Assembly: GCF_000283655.1 (NCBI RefSeq)
Contig: NC_016585.1
Span: forward strand, 943,501-1,007,500
Direction of reading: 5' to 3'
Length of the DNA stretch: 64,000 nucleotides
From: Azospirillum lipoferum 4B
GTDB taxonomy: Bacteria > Pseudomonadota > Alphaproteobacteria > Azospirillales > Azospirillaceae
In this document: positions 35,326 through 43,977 of the stretch, in pieces
How positions within the stretch are numbered: the first letter of the stretch is position 1
How the letters are laid out: the number at the start of each line of letters is the position of its first letter
Notes under the pieces: generated by a model
What the model was told of the DNA's origin: nothing
Seen by the model: only the letters and a program-made list of their open reading frames with translations
Databases searched by the model: none
Program-made: the position numbers and the translations under genes

Positions 35326-36402
35326 ATGCCCCCTGCCAATACTCTATCCGCCAGCCGGAGATCGGCGCTGATCCGGGCCTCTGCTCTTGCCCCGCTCTTT
35401 ACCCATCTGTCCCAGTACAAGATGGATATTGCTGAGTTTTTGGGCAGGCATGGCTTAATTCAGGGCATGGTGACCGATCCCTATTCAAGGCTTCCTCTGG
35501 CGCAATATGTCAGGTTGTTCGAGAGCGCGGCAGATGACCTGGCGGAGCCGAATCTGGGGATCAAGCTCGGCTTGAAGATCCGCCCGGCCGACATCGGGCC
35601 GATGGGTGTTCTGTTCTCGCTGTCTCCCACGGTGAGAGTCGGATTTGAGCGGCTCTCCACCTACGTGAAGGCCCTGCAGGGCGGGACCCAGTCGACCCTG
35701 TTCGAGGTGGGCGAGGATCTGGTGTGGAGCTACCGCATCGCCGACGCGGCGCTCTGGCCGCGCCGTCAGGATGCCGAATACACCCTCGTCGCCAACTGCC
35801 AGCTGGTCAGATCCTGCTTCGCGCAGGACTGGCGGCCGGTCGAGGTGCATTTCGAACATGCCGAGGAGGGCGACGCCGCCCTTCTCCAGCGGGTTTTCCG
35901 GGCACCCGTGCTGTTCCGGCAGTCGGGAAACCGCTTCGTCATGCGCCGCGACGACGCTTCGCGCATCCATCGGACGGAAGACCGTGGCCTGACCACCATC
36001 CTCGAACACCACATCGCCGATCTGATCGGACAGGAATATGCCGAGGAAACCATTGCCGAGCAGGTGCTCGCGCTGATCGGCCTCTATCTCGGGCAAAAGC
36101 CGATCACGGTCGAAACGCTCGCCCGCGATCTGCGGATGTCGTCCCGCAACCTCCAGCGCCGGCTGGCCGAGGAAAACACCAGCCTGCGCGACCTGTTGAC
36201 CCAGCACCGGCAGCAGATGGCCCAGGTCTACCTGTCCCAGAAGGGCGCGCGGATCTCCGAGGTGGCCAGTGCGCTCGGCTATTCGGACGAAACGGCGTTC
36301 TGGCGCGCCTTCAGGAGATGGACCGGGGTGGAACCCAGCGCATTCCGCCGGGATGCCCAGCGGGACGCCGATGGGACGGCCGGCGAAGCCGATCCCGACT
36401 GA
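35326..36402 (+). CDS. AraC family regulator with arabinose-binding-type N-terminal domain
   Basis: 358 residues. The N-terminal OruR/ArgR-like domain has PADIGPMGVLFSLSPT and VEVHFEHAEEG; the C-terminal AraC helix-turn-helix has TVETLARDLRMSSRNLQRRL and RISEVASALGYSDETAFWRA. ATG 35326 is the first in-frame start with family-like sequence. Divergent from the APC permease (126 bp), so probably its regulator. Paralogue of the regulator at 32637. Confidence 0.86.
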   Translation: MPPANTLSASRRSALIRASALAPLFTHLSQYKMDIAEFLGRHGLIQGMVTDPYSRLPLAQYVRLFESAADDLAEPNLGIKLGLKIRPADIGPMGVLFSLSPTVRVGFERLSTYVKALQGGTQSTLFEVGEDLVWSYRIADAALWPRRQDAEYTLVANCQLVRSCFAQDWRPVEVHFEHAEEGDAALLQRVFRAPVLFRQSGNRFVMRRDDASRIHRTEDRGLTTILEHHIADLIGQEYAEETIAEQVLALIGLYLGQKPITVETLARDLRMSSRNLQRRLAEENTSLRDLLTQHRQQMAQVYLSQKGARISEVASALGYSDETAFWRAFRRWTGVEPSAFRRDAQRDADGTAGEADPD

Positions 36403-36407
36403 ACTTT

Positions 36408-37712
36408 TCACTCAAGTGATTGGCGGCGGCCGAGGGACCGCATGAACTCCTCGGTATGGCCGCCCAGCGCATCGGCCAGCGCCTTCACGTCGCCGACGTC
36501 GCGCGCCAGCCCGCCGACCGCGTCGCGGGTGTCGCCCGTCAACGCCTCGCAGGCGCCGATGCGGTCGGCGGCGCTCGCCGTCCGGTCGGCGACATGCTGG
36601 ATTCCGCGTGAAATCTCCTCAGTCGCCGCGCGCTGCTGCTCGACGGAGGCGGAAATGCCGGCCATCACCTGCCCCAGCGTGCCGATGGCGCCGGCCAGGG
36701 CGCCGGTCGATTCCGCCGCCTCCCGCGCGACCGCCTGGATGCGCGCGACCTCGGCGCCGATCTCCTCGGTGGCGCGGGCGGTCTGCCCGGCGAGCGCCTT
36801 GACCTCGGTCGCGACCACCGCGAACCCCCGTCCCGCCTCGCCCGCGCGCGCCGCCTCGATGGTGGCGTTCAGCGCCAACAGGTTGGTCTGGTTGGCGATG
36901 GTGCGGATCAGATCGACGATGCCGTCGATCCGCCGAGCGGCGGCATCGAGACGGCCGACGATCTGCCGGGCCTGATCGGCCTGCCCGTCGGACCGTTCCG
37001 TCACGCCGAGGCCCGACAGAAGCTGGCGGCCGATTTCCGAGATCGAGGCCGAAAGCTCGATCGCCGCGGAGGCGACCCCGTCGGCCGCACCGTTCGCCGA
37101 CGACACCGCATCGGCGCCGACCTTCGCCAGCCGGCTGGCGTCGACGGCCAGCTCGGACAGCCTCGCGGCCTCCTGCACCGCGGCGCCGACCTTCCGCGAC
37201 AGATCCGCCTCGACGGTCCTGACGGTGGCGCTGAAGGCGCCCGACAGGTCGCGCAGGAAATCGCCCAGCTCGCGCTGGCTGCGCTGTTCCGCCTGCCGCG
37301 CCGCGACCAGCGCATCGATGTTCTGCCAGAAGCTCAGCATCACCGGGTAGCCGGCGATCCTGCAGGTCATCAGGGTGATGACGACGTGAAAGAGCGTGCC
37401 GTCCTTGCGGACATGCTGCCATTCGAAGCGGTGGTGGCCGTTGCGCTGGGCCAGCTCGACGATCTCCAGGCTGGCATCGGCCGACCGCCTGCCGTCCGGC
37501 TGGTATTCCGGATCGAAATCGTCCGGCGACACGCCGAGAATGGCCTCGCGGCTGTCATAGCCCAACATGCGCAACGCCGCATCGTTGCAGTCGACGACGA
37601 CGTCCCGATACACCAGCATGAAGGCATCGGGCGACGCTTCGAAGATATGGCGGAACAGGTGCCGCCGGAACCGCCGGCCGCCCGGCCGGCCTGCAAGGAT
37701 CGCATCCAGCAT
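36408..37712 (-). CDS. Soluble methyl-accepting chemotaxis protein with PAS sensor
   Basis: 434 residues and no membrane helix. A PAS domain occupies about residues 20-135 ([20 protein letters not shown]), followed by a coiled-coil region and the signalling hairpin. The hairpin tip is [20 protein letters not shown] with [15 protein letters not shown], which docks CheA/CheW. It should be a cytoplasmic receptor sensing redox state, energy or an internal ligand through PAS. ATG 37712 is chosen; a TTG at 37787 would overlap the terminator of the aldehyde dehydrogenase gene. Next to aromatic catabolism genes and possibly linked to metabolism-dependent taxis. Confidence 0.87.
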   Translation of the reverse strand: MLDAILAGRPGGRRFRRHLFRHIFEASPDAFMLVYRDVVVDCNDAALRMLGYDSREAILGVSPDDFDPEYQPDGRRSADASLEIVELAQRNGHHRFEWQHVRKDGTLFHVVITLMTCRIAGYPVMLSFWQNIDALVAARQAEQRSQRELGDFLRDLSGAFSATVRTVEADLSRKVGAAVQEAARLSELAVDASRLAKVGADAVSSANGAADGVASAAIELSASISEIGRQLLSGLGVTERSDGQADQARQIVGRLDAAARRIDGIVDLIRTIANQTNLLALNATIEAARAGEAGRGFAVVATEVKALAGQTARATEEIGAEVARIQAVAREAAESTGALAGAIGTLGQVMAGISASVEQQRAATEEISRGIQHVADRTASAADRIGACEALTGDTRDAVGGLARDVGDVKALADALGGHTEEFMRSLGRRQSLE

Positions 37713-37770
37713 GTCTTGAATTTCCCACAATGCGGCGGCGCCGATGGCCGAAGCCGGATGGCGTGAAGAC

Positions 37771-37795
37771 GGGGCGGGCCATGGCAACCCGCCCC
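37771..37795 (-). terminator. Hairpin after the hydroxyquinol operon
   Basis: GGGGCGGG / CCCGCCCC, an 8-bp stem with a 9-nt loop, lies directly downstream of the aldehyde dehydrogenase stop on the minus strand. No T tract; likely terminator for the four-gene operon 41641-37806. Confidence 0.5.
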
Positions 37796-37805
37796 TCGCC
37801 CGAAC

Positions 37806-39314
37806 TCAGCGGAAGGCGACGCAGACAGACTTGGTCTCCAGGTAATTGTCCAGCGCGCCGCGCCCGTGCTCCCGGCCGATCCCCGACTGCTTGAAGCCGC
37901 CGAAGGGCATGTTCTGGTCCGGCAGATTGTGGCTGTTCACCCACACCGTCCCGGCCTGAATCCTGGGAACATACCGCATCATCTTGTTGAGGTCGGTCGT
38001 CCAGATCGACGCCCCCAGCCCGAAGCGGGTGTCGTTGGCCAGCCGGATCGCCTCGTCGGCATCGTCGAAGGGGGTGACGGTGACGACCGGGCCGAACACC
38101 TCCTCCTGCATCAGCGCCATGTCCTGGCGCACGTCGACGAACAGTTCCGGCGCGACATAGAAGCCGTCGGCGGGCGCGCTGCCCCGGATGACGGGCTTGG
38201 CGCCCTGTTCGACGCCGCGGGCGATGCAGGCCTGGACATGGGCCTTGTGGCGCGCCGACACCAGCGGGTTGATCTGGTGGCGCGGGTCGAGGCCGGAGCC
38301 GATCGACAGGCTGCGCGTGACGGCGGAGATGGTGTCCAGCACGCGGTCGTAGACGCCCTTCTGCGCATAGATGCGCACACCGGCGCAGCAGGTCTGCCCG
38401 GTGTTGAAGAAGCTGCCGACGCCGGCGGCGACGCCCAGCAGATCCAGGTCCATGTCGTCGAACATGATCATCGGCGCCTTGCCGCCGAGTTCCAGCGTCA
38501 CCCGCTTCATGTCGCGCACCGCCTGGACACCGATCAGCTTGCCGGTCTCGGTGGAGCCGGTGAAGCTGATCTTCGCGATGCCGGGATGAGCGACCAGCGG
38601 CGCGCCCGCCTCCTCGCCCATGCCGGTGACGACGTTGACCACGCCCTCCGGGATGCCGGCCTCCAGGCAGAGCTGCGCCAGCCGGATGGAGGTGAGCGGC
38701 GTCTCCTCCGCCGGCTTCAGCACGACGGTGCAGCCGGCGGCCAGGGCGGGCGCCACCTTCCAGGCGGCCATGGTCAGCGGGAAATTCCACGGCGTGATCG
38801 CCGCGACGACGCCGACCGGCTCCTTCCGCGTGAAGGCCTGATAGCGCATGCCCGGCGGGATCGGGATCGACACGTCGAGGGTGGACCCCTCGATCTTGGT
38901 CGCCCAGCCGGCCATGTAGCGGAAATACTCGGCCGTTCCCTGAACCTCCAGCAGCCGCGACATCATGATCGACTTGCCGTTGTTCAGCGTCTCCAGCTGC
39001 GCCAGCTCCTCGCCGTTTGCCTCGATCAGGTCGGCCAGCCGCAGCATGGCCGCCTGACGCTGCGTCGGCGGCAGGCGCGACCACGGCCCTTCGAAGGCCG
39101 CCTGCGCCGCCTTGACGGCGGCATCGACATCCTCCGCCCCGCCGGCCGGAACCTGCGCCAGAACCTCTCCCGTCGCCGGGTTGTGGACCGGATAGGTGCG
39201 GCCGCTGAGGGCCGGAACCGACCCGGCGCCGATCACCATCGCCGGCGCCTTGAGAAAGTCGACGACCGCCGGGGAAAGCTGCTCCACGGCGCTGTCGGGC
39301 TGTGCGATTTTCAT
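37806..39314 (-). CDS. NAD(P)-dependent aldehyde dehydrogenase
   Basis: 502 residues. Classic ALDH fold with cofactor motif FTGSTETGK, general base E275 (LELGGKAP) and nucleophile C309 (NTGQTCCAG). It resembles phenylacetaldehyde/betaine-type dehydrogenases and oxidises an aldehyde to its acid in the cytoplasm. Last gene of the minus-strand operon with Dabb, maleylacetate reductase and the hydroxyquinol-type dioxygenase, so an aromatic or indole-derived aldehyde is the most likely substrate, such as indole-3-acetaldehyde. That substrate is inferred. Confidence 0.88.
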   Translation of the reverse strand: MKIAQPDSAVEQLSPAVVDFLKAPAMVIGAGSVPALSGRTYPVHNPATGEVLAQVPAGGAEDVDAAVKAAQAAFEGPWSRLPPTQRQAAMLRLADLIEANGEELAQLETLNNGKSIMMSRLLEVQGTAEYFRYMAGWATKIEGSTLDVSIPIPPGMRYQAFTRKEPVGVVAAITPWNFPLTMAAWKVAPALAAGCTVVLKPAEETPLTSIRLAQLCLEAGIPEGVVNVVTGMGEEAGAPLVAHPGIAKISFTGSTETGKLIGVQAVRDMKRVTLELGGKAPMIMFDDMDLDLLGVAAGVGSFFNTGQTCCAGVRIYAQKGVYDRVLDTISAVTRSLSIGSGLDPRHQINPLVSARHKAHVQACIARGVEQGAKPVIRGSAPADGFYVAPELFVDVRQDMALMQEEVFGPVVTVTPFDDADEAIRLANDTRFGLGASIWTTDLNKMMRYVPRIQAGTVWVNSHNLPDQNMPFGGFKQSGIGREHGRGALDNYLETKSVCVAFR

Positions 39315-39348
39315 GATGTCTCCCTGTTCATTGTCGGCGGTGCCGCGG

Positions 39349-40194
39349 TCATTGGGTCCGGCGGACCAGGACGAAGTCGTATTCGGCCAGCCACCCGTCC
39401 GTCGGGTTATCGGCGGGCTTGAAATCGACGATCAGCCGGTCCTTGACCCCGAACACCGCGTCGGAGTCGAGATAGCTGTCGCCGGCAACGAAGATGTGCG
39501 TGATCAGGCGCTCGAACCCCGGAGCGCCGATCAGGAAATGCATGTGCGCCGGCCGCCAGGGATGGCGCCCCAGCGCCGCCAGCATCCGCCCCACCGGTCC
39601 GTCCGATGGAATGGGATAGGACACCGGCTTGACCCCGCGGAAGGCGTAACGTCCGTCCTCCCCGGTCACGAAGACCCCGCGGTTGTTGAAGGGCGGCTGG
39701 ATGTCCGGCTGCTGGACGTCGTAGAAGCCATCCGCATTGTCGGACCAGACATCGACCGAGGCGCCGGCGACCGGGTTTCCGTCGGTGTCGAGCACCCGCC
39801 CGCGGAACAGGCACGGCTCGCCCTTGCCGTCGAGGCTGATCGACTCCCCCATCTGCCGGACCGGCGCGCCATCGACATGGAACGGCCCGAAGACCGTGCT
39901 CTCGGTCGCCGGTGCCGGCCACCGGTGGTTGATGGCGTCGACCAGCATCGACGCGCCCAGCACGTCCGACAGCAGGATGAACTCCTGCCGGGTCCCGCTG
40001 CACATCCGGCCCGTCTCGGTCAGGAAGCCGATGGCCTGCTCCCATTCCTTCTCGGTCAGCGCGACGTCCTTGATGAAACCATGCAGATGGGTGATCAGCG
40101 ACGTCATGATGCGCCGCAGACGGGGATCCGCCCCGGCACCGATGCGGTCGATCACCGTCTCGGCGGAACGGGCTTCACTGAAATAGCCGGACAT
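39349..40194 (-). CDS. Intradiol ring-cleavage dioxygenase, hydroxyquinol 1,2-dioxygenase type
   Basis: 281 residues. N-terminal catechol-dioxygenase helical domain, then the beta-sandwich with the four Fe(III) ligands Y158 (YDVQQ), Y193 (SYPIP), H217 and H219 (RPAHMHF). It cleaves a 1,2-diol ring between the hydroxyls. Pairing with a maleylacetate reductase 9 nt upstream points to hydroxyquinol as substrate, giving maleylacetate. Catechol is a fallback, but a separate catA is at 60556. No hydroxyquinol-forming monooxygenase is in this operon. Confidence 0.85.
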   Translation of the reverse strand: MSGYFSEARSAETVIDRIGAGADPRLRRIMTSLITHLHGFIKDVALTEKEWEQAIGFLTETGRMCSGTRQEFILLSDVLGASMLVDAINHRWPAPATESTVFGPFHVDGAPVRQMGESISLDGKGEPCLFRGRVLDTDGNPVAGASVDVWSDNADGFYDVQQPDIQPPFNNRGVFVTGEDGRYAFRGVKPVSYPIPSDGPVGRMLAALGRHPWRPAHMHFLIGAPGFERLITHIFVAGDSYLDSDAVFGVKDRLIVDFKPADNPTDGWLAEYDFVLVRRTQ

Positions 40195-40203
40195 CGTCCC
40201 TCC

Positions 40204-41295
40204 TCACGAGGACAGCGGTTCCGCCCCGTCCCAGGCACGCGCGATCAGGTCGCGCAGGGCCGGACGTTCGAGGGGGCGGGGATTCCAATAGGGGTTGGAC
40301 AGGGCCAGATCGGCGGCGCGGTCGATCCCGCCCTCCGGCATTCCGAGATCCTTCAGCCCGGCGGGGGCGCCGACCGCCCGGCCGATGCGGAACAGCGCCG
40401 CCGCCGGATCGGGACCGAGAACGCGGGCAAGCCTCTCCATCGCGCCGGGGATGGCCGGCGCGTTGTAGGCCAGCGCATGGGGCAGCACGATGGTGTGGGT
40501 TTCCGAATGGGGCAGGTCGAAGCTGCCGCCCAGCGTGTGGCAGAGCTTGTGATGCAGCGCCATGCCGACCGATCCCAGGCAGACGCCGCACAGCCACGCG
40601 CCGTACAGCGCCCGGCTGCGGGCGGCGAGATCCAGGGGATCGGCGGCAATCGCCGGAAGCGCGCCGGCCAGCGCGCCGATGGCCTCTACCGCCAGCGCGT
40701 CGATGACCGGATTGCTGTCGCGGGCATAGAGCGCCTCGACGGCATGGGCGATGGCGTTGATGCCGCTGGTGCCCGACAGGCCGGCCGGCAGGCCGAGCGT
40801 CAGCTCGACGTCATAGATCACCACCTCCGGCAGGATGCGGGGCGACGATTGCGTCCGCTTCTGGCCGTTGCTGGTCTCACCCAGGATCGGCGTCATCTCC
40901 GACCCGGCATAGGTGGTCGGCAGCACGATCTGCGGCAGATCGGTGCGCAGCGCGATGGCCTTGCCGAGCCCCGTGGTCGATCCGCCGCCGATGGCGACGA
41001 GGACGTCGGCCTTGAGGCTGCGCGCCCGGTCGGTGGCGTAGTCGCTGATGTCGACCGGCGTGTGCATCGCCGCGCCGGGAAAGACGCCGACGGCACGCGC
41101 GCCCAGCAGATCGGCGAGCCGCTCGGCATCGCCCTGCTGGGCCGGGGTGGAGAGGATCAGCGCCCGCTTCGCCCCCAGGCGGTCGACCTCGTCGGGCAGC
41201 CGGGCGATGGTTCCGGGACCGAAGATCACGCGGGCGGGATTGCCGACATAGGTGAAGCTGCGCGGTTCCGAAGTGAAATCCTTGAGCGGATCCAT
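40204..41295 (-). CDS. Maleylacetate reductase (iron-type alcohol dehydrogenase family)
   Basis: 363 residues. NAD(P)-binding GGGST (VAIGGGSTTGLGKAIAL) and LPTTYAGSEMTPILGETSNG, the maleylacetate-reductase variant of the Fe-ADH family. Metal-site-like His residues occur in INAIAHAVEAL and ALHHKLCHTLGG. It reduces maleylacetate to 3-oxoadipate, the step after hydroxyquinol cleavage. ATG 41295 is 1 nt past the stop of the Dabb gene, so the two are coupled; the dioxygenase follows 9 nt downstream. Confidence 0.9.
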   Translation of the reverse strand: MDPLKDFTSEPRSFTYVGNPARVIFGPGTIARLPDEVDRLGAKRALILSTPAQQGDAERLADLLGARAVGVFPGAAMHTPVDISDYATDRARSLKADVLVAIGGGSTTGLGKAIALRTDLPQIVLPTTYAGSEMTPILGETSNGQKRTQSSPRILPEVVIYDVELTLGLPAGLSGTSGINAIAHAVEALYARDSNPVIDALAVEAIGALAGALPAIAADPLDLAARSRALYGAWLCGVCLGSVGMALHHKLCHTLGGSFDLPHSETHTIVLPHALAYNAPAIPGAMERLARVLGPDPAAALFRIGRAVGAPAGLKDLGMPEGGIDRAADLALSNPYWNPRPLERPALRDLIARAWDGAEPLSS

Positions 41296-41296
41296 G

Positions 41297-41641
41297 TCAG
41301 ACTCCTCCGGCTTGCGGAAGCGGGTAATCCACCTGGTGGCGCTCGATGCGCAGGCCGTCGAGCGCGTCGCGCACGCTGCGGTGGGCCGGATGGTCGGCAT
41401 AGGTGCGCAACGCGTCGGCACTCTCGAAGTCGGTGACCAGAACCATGTCGCAGGCATAGGAAATCCGGCTTTCGTCGATGCCGATCTCCAGATGGGTCAT
41501 TCCGGGGATGAGCCCGCGCAGGGATTCGAAGCCGCGCTTTACCGCCTCGACATTGATCCGCTTCTCTTCGACCGTCGTACCGGTGACCCGCCACATGACG
41601 ATGTGGCGGATGGGGGTCCGGACGATTGCACGATCGCTCAT
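41297..41641 (-). CDS. Dabb (stress-responsive A/B barrel) family small protein
   Basis: 114 residues with the dimeric ferredoxin-like barrel pattern (IRHIVMWRVTGTTVEEKRIN, GMTHLEIGIDESRISYACD, ADHPAHRSVRD). Dabb proteins are small alpha-beta barrels, sometimes enzymes on aromatic or polyketide substrates. First gene of the hydroxyquinol operon, immediately before maleylacetate reductase. Exact role unknown; a helper or isomerase in the ring-cleavage route is possible. A copy of the shared operator-like motif lies about 105 bp upstream. Confidence 0.82.
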   Translation of the reverse strand: MSDRAIVRTPIRHIVMWRVTGTTVEEKRINVEAVKRGFESLRGLIPGMTHLEIGIDESRISYACDMVLVTDFESADALRTYADHPAHRSVRDALDGLRIERHQVDYPLPQAGGV

Positions 41642-41741
41642 CGACAGCTCCTTGGGATTTGGCGGGAAAGCTCCGGACGCCGAGACAGCGGGAGACAGGG
41701 ATTGATGCCCACACGGATCATCGGAGGCTGACACCGGATGA

Positions 41742-41761
41742 TTACGGGATAAATCACGTAT
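41742..41761. promoter_or_regulatory. Operator-like motif, copy A (upstream of the hydroxyquinol operon)
   Basis: TTACG, ten bases GGATAAATCA, then CGTAT: an interrupted palindrome matching the pattern TTACG-N10-CGTAA with internal GTAATNNTCA-like bases. It is about 100 bp before the Dabb gene. Same motif as at 41862, 43593 and 43907. Confidence 0.55.
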
Positions 41762-41861
41762 TTTGGGAAAGAGCGTTGCAGGTTCTGCAAAGACGGATCG
41801 CCCCGACCCTCGCCGGGAGCGTCCAGCCTCGCCGATTCAAACCCTTGCCAAATCCGTTGGA

Positions 41862-41880
41862 TATGTGAACATTACCGTAA
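41862..41880. promoter_or_regulatory. Operator-like motif, copy E (before the LysR gene)
   Basis: TATGTGAACATTACCGTAA matches the reverse complement of copy C (TACGTGAAAATTACCGTAA) at 17 of 19 positions. It ends 21 bp before the LysR ATG, a position suited to autoregulation. Confidence 0.55.
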
Positions 41881-41901
41881 TTCATTCCGGACGGCGCAAC
41901 A

Positions 41902-42825
41902 ATGGACAGACTCACCGAACTCGAGGTGTTCACCAAGATCGCCGAGGAGAGCAATCTCAGCCGGGCGGCGGATGCGTTGGGCATCTCGGTCTCCGGGGTC
42001 AGCCGGCATCTGGCCAGCCTGGAAAACCGGCTCGGCGTCCGGCTCGTCCAGCGGACCACCCGCCAGCTGTTCCTGACCCCCGAGGGCGAAAGCTTCTCCG
42101 CAAACGCGCGGGAGATCCTGGCGACGCTCCGCGAGGCGGAGGCGAGCGTCAGCATGGTCGTCGCACAGCCACGCGGGACATTGCGCGTCGGCGCGTCGCT
42201 GTCCTTCGCGCTGCTGCACCTGATGCCGGTCATCCGCGAGTTCCGCGCCCGTCATCCGCTGGTCCAGATCGACCTGAAGATTTCGAACCGCTATCAGGAT
42301 CTGGTGGAGAGCGGCCTGGATCTCGCGGTCCGCACCCGCCGGGTCGAGATGGACAGCAGCGTCACGATCCGCAAGCTCGCCGAAACCAAGCGTCTGATCG
42401 CCGCCGCTCCCGCCTATCTGCGCGACCGGGGCACACCGGCCGAACCGAGGGATCTGCTCAAGCACGACATGCTGCTCTACAGCCTCGCCGACGATCCCGA
42501 ACATCTGAACCTCGCCCGCAACGGGGAACTGGTGCGCATCCCGCTTGTCGGACAGATGATCTGCAACGACGGTCAGGTGCTTCGTCAGGCCGCGCTCGAC
42601 GGGCTGGGCATCATCGTGCAGCCCGCCTACATCATCCATGCCGACATCAAGGCCGGGCGGCTGGTCCGTATCCTTGCGGATTGGGAGTTACCGCGCCTGA
42701 CGATGAATCTGGCCTTCCCGTCGCGCACCCATCTTCCCGCCCGCACCCGGCTGTTCATCAACGCCCTGGTCGAGTATTTCTCGCGGAACGATTTCGAGGC
42801 GGAGTGGGATGCCGGTCCGAAATAA
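41902..42825 (+). CDS. LysR family transcriptional regulator between hydroxyquinol and iac operons
   Basis: 307 residues. N-terminal helix-turn-helix (NLSRAADALGISVSGVSRHL) and a C-terminal effector domain, in the DhcR/AaeR-like group that starts MDRLTELEVFTKIAEE. It lies between the minus-strand hydroxyquinol operon and iacI. Four copies of a shared operator-like motif flank it (41742, 41862, 43593, 43907), so it is the best candidate for their regulator. Effector unknown; an IAA or aromatic intermediate is plausible. Confidence 0.88.
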   Translation: MDRLTELEVFTKIAEESNLSRAADALGISVSGVSRHLASLENRLGVRLVQRTTRQLFLTPEGESFSANAREILATLREAEASVSMVVAQPRGTLRVGASLSFALLHLMPVIREFRARHPLVQIDLKISNRYQDLVESGLDLAVRTRRVEMDSSVTIRKLAETKRLIAAAPAYLRDRGTPAEPRDLLKHDMLLYSLADDPEHLNLARNGELVRIPLVGQMICNDGQVLRQAALDGLGIIVQPAYIIHADIKAGRLVRILADWELPRLTMNLAFPSRTHLPARTRLFINALVEYFSRNDFEAEWDAGPK

Positions 42826-42877
42826 GGGGGGCACCGCTGCGGCGACGCTCCCCTTGTCGTGAACCAGCCCCCATTGC

Positions 42878-43456
42878 TTACGGCTGCATCAGCACCGATC
42901 TGGTCGGGTAGTCCGACGCCCAGGTCGCCGGCAGCGGGGCGACGAACACGTTCTCGGTCCGCGTCCGGGTGATCTTCCAGGTTCCGTCCGGCTCCTTGCG
43001 GAATCCGTTGTTCAGGCGCGAGGAGCGCAGCAGCGCCTTGCCGTCGGAGAACAGCCAGGGCTGCATATGGACCCATTGCCCATCCGCCGTGCGCCCACCC
43101 TCGTGAACATGGATCTGCTCCGAGGTGAGATAATGGCAGTTGAGGATCAGCGCCGGATCCTGCCGGCTGCCCCAGAAGTTCCGGAAATGCCCGCGCAACG
43201 CCTCCTTGCCTTCGACGCGGCCGAACTGGTTCGTGTAATACTCCCCAACCCCTTCCCAGACCGCATCCTCGCTGTAGAGCTGCAGGATCAGCTCGATGCG
43301 AGCCAGATCGTCGGCGACGCCGAATTCGGGATTGGGCGTGTCGCACAGGAACATGTAGCGGGCCTGCAGCCGGCGGATATCGGCCTCGGCCTCCAGAACC
43401 TCGATCCGCCGGACGAGGGCCGCAACATCGGCAGCACCATCTGTTGAGTTCGTCAT
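42878..43456 (-). CDS. iacI: SnoaL/NTF2-like small protein, IacI-like
   Basis: 192 residues of the NTF2/SnoaL-like fold (IRRLQARYMFLCDTPN, VWEGVGEYYTNQFGRVEGK, LILNCHYLTSEQIHV). Such alpha-beta cones act as isomerases, hydrolases or dioxygenase small-subunit relatives. Position divergent from iacH at the head of an iac cluster suggests IacI, an uncharacterised member of IAA degradation clusters. ATG 43456 is chosen as the first ATG of the conserved part. Convergent with the LysR gene. The name is tentative. Confidence 0.7.
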   Translation of the reverse strand: MTNSTDGAADVAALVRRIEVLEAEADIRRLQARYMFLCDTPNPEFGVADDLARIELILQLYSEDAVWEGVGEYYTNQFGRVEGKEALRGHFRNFWGSRQDPALILNCHYLTSEQIHVHEGGRTADGQWVHMQPWLFSDGKALLRSSRLNNGFRKEPDGTWKITRTRTENVFVAPLPATWASDYPTRSVLMQP

Positions 43457-43592
43457 CGCTGTGGGTCTCGCTTTTGATTGCCGGGAAAGGGAATGGCTTG
43501 CGGTGGACGGCCGAATGCGACGCACGGACCACCAGCATCCGCAAAGCGGGATTTGCAAGACACCGTAGCCGCACCCCCTCCGTCGTCAAGCG

Positions 43593-43607
43593 GTAATAAT
43601 CACGTAA
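43593..43607. promoter_or_regulatory. Operator-like motif, copy B (upstream of iacI)
   Basis: GTAATAATCA followed by CGTAA: the same core and right arm as copy C, while the left arm is not conserved. It is about 137 bp upstream of iacI and immediately upstream of a minus-strand -35-like TTGACG. Confidence 0.5.
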
Positions 43608-43906
43608 TTTTATTCCATTCGAGGCCGTTGGCGTGGAAACCCCTGCCCTTCCACGGCTTTCCGCCCCGACCGACCGGTTCCCGGTTCACGCAAAGTACTT
43701 TTGCAGAAGATGGGAGAATTTTACGTCACCGATCATGTTACGGTGATGTTGAATTGCAAGACAGTCCGCAAACTGGACGATCTTTGAAAACCGTCACGCC
43801 CGCCTCGGCAGGGATGGCGGCCCTTCGTCATGGGCGCCCGGCAATCCGCTGAAAATAAACGATTATTTTTGAGAGCAATTCAAAATTCCCGTTGACCGCG
43901 CGCTGG

Positions 43907-43928
43907 TTTACGGTAATTTTCACGTAAA
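43907..43928. promoter_or_regulatory. Operator-like motif, copy C (upstream of iacH operon)
   Basis: A perfect interrupted palindrome TTTACG-N10-CGTAAA with spacer GTAATTTTCA, ending 49 bp before the iacH ATG and overlapping the predicted -10. It is the best copy of the motif. Confidence 0.6.
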
Positions 43929-43977
43929 GACCGGCCGCGGAGGCCGCATCCCCCCTCCCTTTCATCCGGACGACACC

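Larger units (their letters stand above)
43457..43977. promoter_or_regulatory. Divergent promoter region iacI / iacH with repeated motif
   Basis: 521 bp, AT-richer than coding DNA. It holds operator-like copies B and C (listed separately), an inverted repeat TCACCG / CGGTGA (43726-43746), and a candidate plus-strand promoter TTGACC (43892-43897) with TAATTT 16 nt later that overlaps copy C. On the minus strand TTGACG (43590-43585) follows copy B, as in activator-dependent LysR promoters. No gene seen. Confidence 0.6.

Noticed and set aside
37713-37787. Longer N-terminus of the chemoreceptor from TTG 37787
   Set aside because: It would place the start inside the terminator hairpin of the preceding operon; ATG 37712 gives a normal PAS start.
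39196-41436. Long plus-strand open frame (746 codons) over the dioxygenase and reductase genes
   Set aside because: Antisense shadow of two well-supported minus-strand enzymes; no recognisable domain.
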